Assembly: GCA_937927755.1 (NCBI GenBank)
Contig: CALBDB010000057.1
Location: 1 to 60,615, forward strand
Direction: 5' to 3'
DNA: 60,615 nucleotides
Origin: an uncultured Lysobacterales bacterium
GTDB taxonomy: Bacteria; Pseudomonadota; Gammaproteobacteria; Xanthomonadales; SZUA-36
Positions 1 through 7,226 of the stretch are shown here, piece after piece. The notes beneath the pieces were generated by a model. That model searched no databases. It saw nothing but the letters and a program-made list of their open reading frames with translations, and was not told the DNA's origin. Every line of letters begins with the position of its first letter. The first letter of the stretch is position 1. Made by a program: the position numbers and the translations under genes.

Positions 1-2673
1 TTTGGTTCCTGCCGTATGTGCCTGGTCGAAATTGAAGGCCGGAAGGGCACACCTGCATCTTGCACGGCGCTTGCCGAAGATGGCATGGTAGCCAGTACGC
101 AATCCGGCAAGCTTGAAAAGCTGCGCAAGAATATACTGGAACTGTATATCTCTGATCACCCGCTGAATTGCGTCAGCTGTCCGACCAATGGTGATTGTGA
201 GTTGCAGGATGTGGCCGCTGAACTGGGTGTTGAACAGACCCGCTATGGATTGCAGGGATTAAACCATCAACAGCTTGCCAGGGACGAATCCAACCCGTAT
301 TTCACTTTTGATCCTTCAATGTGCATCGTCTGTTACCGTTGTGTGCGGGCCTGTGACGATATCCAGGGCAGTTTTGCGTTGACGGTTGATGGCCGTGGGT
401 TTGAATCCAGGATATCGGCGGGTCAAATGGAATCCTTCATGGAGTCCGAATGTGTTTCCTGCGGTGCATGCGTCAACACTTGCCCCACTGCGGCGCTTGA
501 AGAAAAATCGGTCATCGAGTTTGGCCTGCCGGAAAAAAGCACCGTCACCACCTGTGCCTATTGCGGTGTGGGTTGCGCCTTCAATGTCGAGACCCGGGGC
601 GATGAAGTGATACGAATGACGCCCAGTAAGGGCGGCATGGCCAACGAGGGTCACGCATGTGTCAAGGGTCGCTTTGCCTTTGCTTATGCCAGTCATAAAG
701 ACCGTATCACCACGCCGATGATCCGCGACAGCATCGATGAGGCCTGGCGCGAAGTTAGCTGGGAAAAGGCAATTGAATTCACGGCTCAACGCTTCCGGCA
801 GATCCAGGACGAGTACGGCAGGGACAGTATCGGTGGTATCACATCTTCGCGTTGCAGTAATGAAGAGACCTTCCTGGTGCAAAAACTGATCCGTGCCGGT
901 TTTGGTAATAACAATGTCGATACCTGCGCCCGTGTCTGCCATTCACCGACCGGCTATGGTCTGAAAACCACCCTTGGTGAATCGGCCGGTACCCAGGCAT
1001 TTAATTCAGTTGATAAAGCCGATGTGATTATGCTGATCGGTGCTAACCCCACCGAGGCTCATCCTGTCTTCGCGTCACGCCTGAAACAACGTCTTCGGCA
1101 GGGCGCACAGCTGATAGTGGTTGATCCACGTAAAACCGAACTGGTCAACGCCCCGCATATCCGGGCTGCCCATCATTTACAGTTGCTGCCGGGCAGCAAT
1201 GTACCCTTCCTGAATGCCATGGCCCATGTCATTGTTACCGAGGGCCTTGAAGATGAAACATACATCCGGGAGCGTTGCGAAATTCCGTCGTGGAAAACCT
1301 GGCGCGAATTTGTGGCAGGCGTGGAAAACTCACCTGAATTTCTTCAGGCTGTGACCGGTATCCCCGCGGAAGAGTTGCGTTCGGCGGCGAGGCTGTATGC
1401 CAATGCCGGCAATGCAGCTATATATTACGGCCTGGGTGTGACCGAGCATAGCCAGGGTTCGACCGGTGTGATGGGTATTGCCAACCTGGCCATGGCGACC
1501 GGCAACCTGGGTCGTGAAGGCGTGGGGGTCAACCCGCTGCGTGGTCAAAATAATGTGCAGGGTTCCTGCGATATGGGTTCTTTCCCACATGAATTGCCCG
1601 GGTACCGGCATATTTCCGACCCCGATGTACGCAGCATGTTTGAAGATGAATGGCAGGTTGAATTGCATCCTGAACCCGGTCTGCGTATTCCAAACATGTT
1701 CGATGCGGCCCTGGCCGGAGGTTTCAAAGGATTATATTGCCAGGGTGAAGATATCGCCCAGTCCGACCCGAACACACATCACGTTGAAGCGGCGTTGAAA
1801 TCACTCAAGTGCCTGGTTGTACAGGATATCTTCCTTAACGAAACAGCACGTTTTGCGCACGTATTTCTGCCCGGCTCAACTTTCCTGGAGAAAAACGGCA
1901 CATTTACCAATGCCGAACGGCGTATTTCACGCGTCCGCAAGGTCATGCCCTCAAGAAGCGGCAAAGAAGACTGGGAGATCACTGTCGATCTTGCCAATGC
2001 GCTTGGTTGCCCCATGAACTATTCACACCCGTCAGAGATCATGGATGAGATCGCACGCCTGACGCCGGCGTTTTCCGGTGTGAACTATGCAAAACTGGAT
2101 CTCCTGGGCAGCATCCAGTGGCCCTGTAACGACCAGGCACCCACCGGGACGCCGACCATGCATGTTGATGAGTTTGTGCGTGGTAAAGGCTATTTTTCAA
2201 TTACCGGTTTTGTACCGACCTCCGAGCGTTCCACGCGTAAGTTTCCGCTGTTGCTGACCACGGGCAGGATTCTCTCGCAATACAATGTGGGCGCCCAGAC
2301 ACGGCGCACCGGGAATACAGCCTGGGCGGATCAGGACCTGCTGGAAATTCACCCGGTTGATGCAGAAGACCGGGGCATTGACAGTGGTGACTGGGTAGGT
2401 ATCCAAAGCAGGGCTGGAGAAACAGTTTTGCGTGCCGTGGTCACAGACCGGGTTCAGCCCGGCGTGGTGTATACGACGTTTCACTTTCCGGTGACGGGCG
2501 CCAATATCGTTACGACTGAGAATTCAGACTGGGCTACGAATTGCCCGGAATACAAGGTGACGGCAGTACAGGCAAGCCGGGTGACACAGCCTTCCGAATG
2601 GCAGAAGCAGCAACGAATTTTCAACCGGCAGCAGCAAGCCCTGTTGGACAAAGCACGGAACCCGGATGTCTGA
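1..2673 (+). CDS. fdsA: NAD-type formate dehydrogenase, alpha (catalytic) subunit, 5'-truncated
   Basis: The reading frame is open from base 1 (F-G-S-C-R-M-C-L-V-E), so the gene starts before the window; the ATG at 16 is internal. The protein would oxidise formate to CO2 on a molybdenum (or tungsten) bis-MGD centre and pass electrons through Fe-S clusters to NAD-linked partner subunits. Visible in order: the end of an N-terminal 2Fe-2S domain (CRMCLVEIEG), an NADH-dehydrogenase-like cysteine stretch (CVSCPTNGDC), two 4Fe-4S motifs (CIVCYRCVRAC, CVSCGACVNTC), the CAYCGVGC cluster of the catalytic domain, and DTCARVCHSPTG, where cysteine takes the place of selenocysteine as metal ligand. The C-terminal molydopterin dinucleotide-binding domain is complete. 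The order alpha-FdhD-delta downstream matches fdsA-fdsC-fdsD, so fdsG and fdsB probably lie just outside the window. The Fds subclass rests on the delta subunit. Confidence 0.95.
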   Translation, partial: FGSCRMCLVEIEGRKGTPASCTALAEDGMVASTQSGKLEKLRKNILELYISDHPLNCVSCPTNGDCELQDVAAELGVEQTRYGLQGLNHQQLARDESNPYFTFDPSMCIVCYRCVRACDDIQGSFALTVDGRGFESRISAGQMESFMESECVSCGACVNTCPTAALEEKSVIEFGLPEKSTVTTCAYCGVGCAFNVETRGDEVIRMTPSKGGMANEGHACVKGRFAFAYASHKDRITTPMIRDSIDEAWREVSWEKAIEFTAQRFRQIQDEYGRDSIGGITSSRCSNEETFLVQKLIRAGFGNNNVDTCARVCHSPTGYGLKTTLGESAGTQAFNSVDKADVIMLIGANPTEAHPVFASRLKQRLRQGAQLIVVDPRKTELVNAPHIRAAHHLQLLPGSNVPFLNAMAHVIVTEGLEDETYIRERCEIPSWKTWREFVAGVENSPEFLQAVTGIPAEELRSAARLYANAGNAAIYYGLGVTEHSQGSTGVMGIANLAMATGNLGREGVGVNPLRGQNNVQGSCDMGSFPHELPGYRHISDPDVRSMFEDEWQVELHPEPGLRIPNMFDAALAGGFKGLYCQGEDIAQSDPNTHHVEAALKSLKCLVVQDIFLNETARFAHVFLPGSTFLEKNGTFTNAERRISRVRKVMPSRSGKEDWEITVDLANALGCPMNYSHPSEIMDEIARLTPAFSGVNYAKLDLLGSIQWPCNDQAPTGTPTMHVDEFVRGKGYFSITGFVPTSERSTRKFPLLLTTGRILSQYNVGAQTRRTGNTAWADQDLLEIHPVDAEDRGIDSGDWVGIQSRAGETVLRAVVTDRVQPGVVYTTFHFPVTGANIVTTENSDWATNCPEYKVTAVQASRVTQPSEWQKQQRIFNRQQQALLDKARNPDV

Positions 2674-2688
2674 CCGGGGCAGTAAGAA

Positions 2689-3486
2689 GTGACGAATTCA
2701 CGTCAGGTTCCAGTGATTAGCTGGACGAAAGGTGACCGCCGCAATCACGATGACGAGGTCGCCTTGGAAGTGCCTGTTGCCCTGACCTACAACAAACACG
2801 CGCATGTTGTAATGATGGCCACACCCACGGCGCTCGAAGATTTTGCGATTGGCTTCAGCCTGACCGAGGGCATTATAAAGCGGCCTTCAGATGTACTGGG
2901 TATCTCAATTGTGGAGCGTGAAAACGGCCTCGAATTGGCGATGACGGTCAACGAGAAGTGCTCCTCCCAATTGGCCGGGCAACGTAGAAACCTGGTAGGC
3001 CGTACCGGCTGTGGCCTGTGTGGAGCAGAATCACTTGATCAGGCCATGCGTGCTCCGGCGGTGGTGGCCAGCCGTGTATCTGTGAAGTCTTCGGCTTTGC
3101 AAACCGCTATTGACTCTCTGGACCAACATCAGCCACTGCAGGTCGTGACCGGTGCGGTACACGGAGCTGCCTGGTGCAGTACAAAAGGCGAAATTCTCGC
3201 TTTGCGAGAGGATGTCGGGCGCCATAACGCCCTGGATAAACTGATAGGGAAACTGTCGAGAACTGGCTTTGACCCGGGTGCAGGGTTTGCTCTGGTCTCG
3301 AGCCGGGCGAGCTATGAAATGGTCTATAAGGCTGCTGCTGCGGGAATGGAAGTATTGGTTGCAGTTTCAGCGCCCACGACACTGGCAATTGATTTTGCCC
3401 AGCGTAGTGGTGTGACACTGGTTGGTTTTGCACGGCCGGGCCGGCACAATGTTTATACGTTTGAAGGTCGTATCATTGACACCTGA
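2689..3486 (+). CDS. fdhD: Formate dehydrogenase accessory sulfurtransferase FdhD
   Basis: This 265-residue protein is FdhD (FdsC in fds operons). The family carries sulfur from a cysteine desulfurase to the molybdenum cofactor and is needed to make active formate dehydrogenase in the cytoplasm. The loop RTGCGLCGAES near residue 107 contains the paired cysteines of the sulfur-transfer loop. The family motifs around DVGRHNALDKL and SSRASYEMV are also present. The start is a GTG 15 bases after the catalytic-subunit stop, with a weak purine-rich stretch (GTAAGAAG) in front, so it is probably translated from the same mRNA. Length is normal for the family. Confidence 0.95.
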   Translation: MTNSRQVPVISWTKGDRRNHDDEVALEVPVALTYNKHAHVVMMATPTALEDFAIGFSLTEGIIKRPSDVLGISIVERENGLELAMTVNEKCSSQLAGQRRNLVGRTGCGLCGAESLDQAMRAPAVVASRVSVKSSALQTAIDSLDQHQPLQVVTGAVHGAAWCSTKGEILALREDVGRHNALDKLIGKLSRTGFDPGAGFALVSSRASYEMVYKAAAAGMEVLVAVSAPTTLAIDFAQRSGVTLVGFARPGRHNVYTFEGRIIDT

Positions 3487-3510
3487 TCGGAAAGCTCTGG
3501 AGTAACGGAG

Positions 3511-3723
3511 ATGGAAAATACTGAGACAAGCCACCTTGTATCGATGGCCAATGACATTGCCGCGAACCTTGGTTTTCATGCTGATGCCAGTGAACGAATC
3601 GCCGACCATATCAATCGATTCTGGTCGCCCCGTATGCGTGGGCTGTTACTTGAATATGCTGAAACCAATGTCCAGGGCCTGTCCGATGCCTTGCTGCCGG
3701 CCTTGAAAATGTTGCGGAAATAA
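3511..3723 (+). CDS. fdsD: Formate dehydrogenase delta subunit
   Basis: This small 70-residue protein matches the FdsD family: an N-terminal helix with LVSMANDIAANLG, then RIADHINRFWSPRMRGLL, which is the family signature. FdsD is found only beside soluble NAD-dependent formate dehydrogenases and helps produce or stabilise the active complex; it is not catalytic. It lies 24 bp after fdhD with GGAG upstream of the ATG. Its stop overlaps the mobA start (TAATG), which points to translational coupling. It is the best evidence in the window that the truncated first gene belongs to the Fds class. Confidence 0.9.
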   Translation: MENTETSHLVSMANDIAANLGFHADASERIADHINRFWSPRMRGLLLEYAETNVQGLSDALLPALKMLRK

Positions 3724-4340
3724 TGCGGACAGACCGGCCGGCTGGCGTCATTCTCGTGGGTGGGCGATCCAGCCGCATGGGTGTCAGTCACAAGGCGCTT
3801 CTCGAACTGATTGGCCGGCCCTTGCTCGCGCGCGTGATAGACCGTTTGCAGCCACAGCTGGGTTCCCTTTTGCTAAGCTGCGAAACTGACAACGGCGAAT
3901 TCGACCGTTTTGGCCTGCCCGTGGTACCCGACCTGTTACCGGATCATCGTGGACCCTTGACCGGCTTGTGTTCCGCCTTGCAATACCTTGAAGGCATGGG
4001 ATATGACAACGGCCTGGCTCTTTGCCCCTGCGATGCGCCTTTCGTGCCTGACGACCTGGTTCAAACACTGCTCGATGCGGGCCGGGGCCCGGATAAACCA
4101 GCCGTGATCGTTTCCTTCGACGGTGTGCTGCAACCCACGTTTTCACTGTGGCATACACGGCACTTGCCTGTGATCAGGGAGGCCGTTGTTTTTGAAGGAA
4201 TTGGTGGTCTCAGGCAGGTACTGTCCTTTTTGCCCCACAGGGTGGTCGAATGGGCGCCGGCAGAGCCGCCGCCGTTTTTCAATATCAACACACCTGCAGA
4301 TCTCGTATCAGCGGCAGACTGGCTTGACCGCGTGCGGTGA
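3723..4340 (+). CDS. mobA: Molybdenum cofactor guanylyltransferase MobA
   Basis: A 205-residue nucleotidyltransferase that attaches GMP to molybdopterin to make the MGD cofactor used by the formate dehydrogenase upstream. The N-terminus shows the GTP-binding signature of the family (ILVGGRSSRMGVSHKAL, residues about 10-26), slightly degenerate because LVGG replaces LAGG. LCPCDAPFVPDDLV is the metal-binding acidic motif. It overlaps fdsD by one base and is the first of three consecutive cofactor genes (mobA-moaB-moeA). Supply and consumption of the cofactor therefore appear to be encoded in one operon. It could in principle be a MocA-like cytidylyltransferase, but the formate-dehydrogenase context favours MobA. 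Confidence 0.88.
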   Translation: MRTDRPAGVILVGGRSSRMGVSHKALLELIGRPLLARVIDRLQPQLGSLLLSCETDNGEFDRFGLPVVPDLLPDHRGPLTGLCSALQYLEGMGYDNGLALCPCDAPFVPDDLVQTLLDAGRGPDKPAVIVSFDGVLQPTFSLWHTRHLPVIREAVVFEGIGGLRQVLSFLPHRVVEWAPAEPPPFFNINTPADLVSAADWLDRVR

Positions 4341-4390
4341 TAAAAGGATGATGCAGTTTAAATATTCTGCATCTCAAAAGGTAAAAGACA

Positions 4391-4915
4391 TTGCACAAAG
4401 ACGTTGAATTTGTACCGCTTAATATTGCCATCCTGACCTTGTCGGATTCACGCACGTTCGATACCGATACCTCGGGCCAGCTACTGGAGGACTCCCTGAA
4501 AGCCGTGGGCCACAAGCTCGCTGCACGGGATATCTGCAAGGACGAAATCTATATATCCAGGGCCATCGTGTCCAACTGGATCGCAGACGCGGGGATTGAT
4601 GTCATCATTACAACCGGCGGCACCGGCCTGACCCGGCGGGATTCCACCCCCGAGGCACTGAAGCCGTTGTTTGATCAAAATATCGAGGGGTTTGGTGAAT
4701 TGTTCCGCCAGCTTTCCTGGGAGGATGTCGGCACCTCCACGATCCAGTCCAGGGCGGTTGCAGGGCTGGCCAACCAGACACTGATATTCTGTCTGCCCGG
4801 CTCAACCGGCGCTTGCCGGACCGGTTGGGAGCGGATACTGAAGGAACAACTGGACGCCAGTCACAGACCCTGTAATTTTGCCGCACAGACCCGTTCGGGA
4901 GAGCACCTGACGTGA
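4391..4915 (+). CDS. moaB: Molybdopterin adenylyltransferase family protein, MoaB-type
   Basis: A 174-residue member of the MoaB/MogA family, which adenylates molybdopterin before metal insertion. Family motifs are clear: [16 protein letters not shown] near the N-terminus, [18 protein letters not shown] in the middle (TGGTG loop) and [10 protein letters not shown] near the C-terminus. The start appears to be TTG at 4391, preceded by AAAAGG at a suitable distance; there is no ATG or GTG nearby in frame. The stop overlaps the GTG of moeA (GTGA). Length and motifs fit MoaB better than the longer MogA, but the two have overlapping activity in different bacteria. Confidence 0.9.
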   Translation: MHKDVEFVPLNIAILTLSDSRTFDTDTSGQLLEDSLKAVGHKLAARDICKDEIYISRAIVSNWIADAGIDVIITTGGTGLTRRDSTPEALKPLFDQNIEGFGELFRQLSWEDVGTSTIQSRAVAGLANQTLIFCLPGSTGACRTGWERILKEQLDASHRPCNFAAQTRSGEHLT

Positions 4916-6102
4916 GCATGATCAGTCTCGGCGAGGCGCTGGAGCGTCTGCGAAACCAGTGCCGGATTCTGGTTAGTGATAAGAAGATCAAGCTGGAAGA
5001 CGGCCTCGGGCGCGTATTGGCTTCCGACATAGTCTCAGCGATCAATGTACCGCCAGAGGACAACAGCGCCATGGATGGTTACGCACTGCGCGGCCAGGAC
5101 TGGCGCGGCCCTGATCATGCCCTGGAAATCAGTCAGAGGATCGCTGCCGGCACTCCGCCCGCACCGCTCAAAGCAGGCACCGCGGCGCGTATTTTTACCG
5201 GTGCGGAGATACCTGTTGGCGCAGATACGGTCGTGATGCAGGAAAAATGCGGGGCAGACGGCCAGTCGGTGCTGATAGATACCGTCGGTGAGCCGGGCTC
5301 TAATATTCGCCCGCAAGGGCAGGATATCAGGCGCGGTACAACCGTTTTGCAAGCCGGTCAGCGTCTGCGGGCTCAGGACCTGGGATTGATCGCGTCACTT
5401 GGTGTCGAACGGATCAATGTACGCCGGCGCCTCAGGGTAGCCATTGCTTCAACGGGCGAAGAATTAGTGGAACCGGGGGATACCGCAGGCCCGGGCCAGA
5501 TCTACAATTCCAACCGCTACATGCTCAAGGCCATGCTTGCCAATTGGGGTTTCGCGGTGGTGGATTTCGGCGTCGCGGAGGATGACCCTGGCGTCATCAG
5601 CAAAGTTCTGACCGAAGCCAGCTGTGAAGCGGATGTCATTGTCACCACGGGCGGTGTTTCAGTGGGCGAGGAAGACCATGTCAAGGCCGTTGTAGAGTCA
5701 TTGGGGCATATCGACCTGTGGCGGGTGGCTATCAAGCCCGGCAAACCATTTGCCTTTGGGGATGTGCTCGGCGCGCCCTTTCTTGGTCTGCCGGGCAACC
5801 CGGTATCCGCGTTCGTGACAGCGCTGGTGATTGCCCGGCCATATTTATTTGACTGCCAGGGTGTCAGTCACCGGGAAATTCTGCCTGTCCGGCAGACTGC
5901 ATTGTTTGACAAGAAGGGCAGCCCCCGGCTGGAGTATCTGCGCAGCCGCTCGGGTCCTGAAGGCGTGGAAATATTCGATCAGCAAAGCAGCGGCGTCCTT
6001 TATTCGACCTGCTGGGGTGACGGCATGGTGGTGCAGCAGGCTGGTGAAGATATAAGCCGCGGCGACAGCGTGGACGTGGTTCCCTACATGTTGTTCAACT
6101 AA
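4912..6102 (+). CDS. moeA: Molybdopterin molybdenumtransferase MoeA
   Basis: A 396-residue MoeA, which inserts molybdate into adenylated molybdopterin. Recognisable segments are PPEDNSAMDGYALRG (residues about 45-60), IFTGAEIPVGADTVVMQE, the nucleotide-binding-like VIVTTGGVSVGEEDHVK (about 240-257) and KPGKPFAFGDVLGAPFLGLPGNPVSA, all diagnostic. The GTG at 4912 overlaps the moaB stop by four bases; the ATG at 4918 is an alternative start two codons in. It completes the cofactor trio behind the formate dehydrogenase genes. Nothing is missing or truncated. Confidence 0.95.
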   Translation: MSMISLGEALERLRNQCRILVSDKKIKLEDGLGRVLASDIVSAINVPPEDNSAMDGYALRGQDWRGPDHALEISQRIAAGTPPAPLKAGTAARIFTGAEIPVGADTVVMQEKCGADGQSVLIDTVGEPGSNIRPQGQDIRRGTTVLQAGQRLRAQDLGLIASLGVERINVRRRLRVAIASTGEELVEPGDTAGPGQIYNSNRYMLKAMLANWGFAVVDFGVAEDDPGVISKVLTEASCEADVIVTTGGVSVGEEDHVKAVVESLGHIDLWRVAIKPGKPFAFGDVLGAPFLGLPGNPVSAFVTALVIARPYLFDCQGVSHREILPVRQTALFDKKGSPRLEYLRSRSGPEGVEIFDQQSSGVLYSTCWGDGMVVQQAGEDISRGDSVDVVPYMLFN

Positions 6103-6130
6103 GCCAGATTATCCGGAAATTACGATAGAC

Positions 6131-7030
6131 ATGATTTTTGACAAACTACCCGGCGGCTTCGTGCTTCTCGATGGCGGCATGGGCCAGGAACTTATCAACC
6201 GCAATGCCTCGGGGCAGGGCGTATTATGGTCGGCAAAGGCCCTTTTTGATGCTCCGGAGGCCGTTGTCGCGGTGCACGAAGACTATATCCGCGCGGGCGC
6301 CGATATCATTACGACAAATTCATATGCATGTATCCGAAACAATTTTGAGCCCGAGGGACTGGTTGACCGTGTCGGCGAGATGAACCGCCTGTCTGCTGAA
6401 TTGGCCCACCAGGCCAGGGACAACTGCGGCCGGGACGTGCTGATTGCAGGTTCGATGGGGCCGCAGAACGGAAGTTACCGCCCCGACCTGGTCGGCAGCT
6501 ATGCGGAAACGTTGGCGTTATACGAGGAGCAGGCGGGGTTTCTCTCGGAACATGTCGATTTATTTATCTGTGAAACGATGTCTTGCATGCTGGAAGCCAG
6601 GGCCGCCGTGACCGCTGCCAGGGCGACCGGAAAACCGGTTTGCTTGTCCTGGTCCATAGCCGATACAGGTGCTGCGGAACTGCGCAGTGGTGAGTCCATC
6701 CATGATGCATGGGCGGATATTTCCGGCCTGGGTGTCGGTGCGGTACTGCTGAATTGTTCACCGCCTGAGGCCATCAGCGGCGTGTTGCCGGAATTGGTTG
6801 CTGTCAGCGATGTCCCCGTAGGCGCCTATGCCAATGCCTTCACACCGATTCCGGAAAAATGGGATTTTCATGGTGACGAAAGCATCCCGCCTCCAAGGAT
6901 CGATGTAACACCCGGGGCCTATGCGAAGTATGCGGCTGACTGGGTTGCAGCGGGTGCGGAAATTGTCGGCGGTTGTTGCGAGGTAGGACCGTCGCACATT
7001 GCTGCGCTTAACCGCTTGAGGACCGGATGA
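6131..7030 (+). CDS. Homocysteine S-methyltransferase family protein
   Basis: A 299-residue zinc-dependent methyltransferase of the BHMT/MmuM/MetH N-terminal family, which moves a methyl group to homocysteine to form methionine. LLDGGMGQELINR opens the barrel. The three zinc-ligand cysteines are visible in LLNCSPPEA and EIVGGCCEVG. The methyl donor cannot be read from sequence; S-methylmethionine or betaine-like donors are possible. It follows moeA by 28 bp on the same strand, but nothing ties it to molybdenum. The last codons (EVGPSHIAALNRLR) recur in diverged form 3.1 kb downstream after the cytochrome gene, which suggests this gene's 3' end was once rearranged. Confidence 0.85.
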   Translation: MIFDKLPGGFVLLDGGMGQELINRNASGQGVLWSAKALFDAPEAVVAVHEDYIRAGADIITTNSYACIRNNFEPEGLVDRVGEMNRLSAELAHQARDNCGRDVLIAGSMGPQNGSYRPDLVGSYAETLALYEEQAGFLSEHVDLFICETMSCMLEARAAVTAARATGKPVCLSWSIADTGAAELRSGESIHDAWADISGLGVGAVLLNCSPPEAISGVLPELVAVSDVPVGAYANAFTPIPEKWDFHGDESIPPPRIDVTPGAYAKYAADWVAAGAEIVGGCCEVGPSHIAALNRLRTG

Positions 7031-7105
7031 CAGGTGCTGGGAGTGTCATCAGGTCATTCACATATTCAAAAAACTGCCCTCAAGGCTAAGGGGCAGCGGC
7101 ATTAA

Positions 7106-7145
7106 TTGACCTAAATCAAGGTCAGTTTCCTGTTTTTTGTATAGT
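7106..7145 (+). promoter_or_regulatory. FNR/CRP-type box and -10 element of the multihaem cytochrome gene
   Basis: TTGAC-CTAA-ATCAA at 7106-7119 is one base from the FNR consensus TTGAT-N4-ATCAA. TATAGT at 7140-7145 is a good -10. With a start site near 7152-7154 the box would be centred near -41.5, the geometry of a class II FNR-activated promoter. The leader to the ATG at 7227 would be about 75 nt. The same box could serve another CRP/FNR-family protein. Confidence 0.6.
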
Positions 7146-7226
7146 GTCATATGGGGTGTTTTTGCACCACGATTCTGCAAAAGCATAATTAAAAACGATC
7201 TCGCGCTTCGGGGAGGGCCAGGTTCG

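Noticed and set aside
900-960. Possible selenocysteine formate dehydrogenase
   Set aside because: The metal-ligand position reads Cys (DTCARVCHSP) and there is no in-frame TGA, so it is the cysteine type.
7026-7050. Intrinsic terminator after the homocysteine methyltransferase (GATGACA ... TGTCATC)
   Set aside because: The stem overlaps the stop codon, has a long loop and no U-tract, so it is not a convincing terminator.
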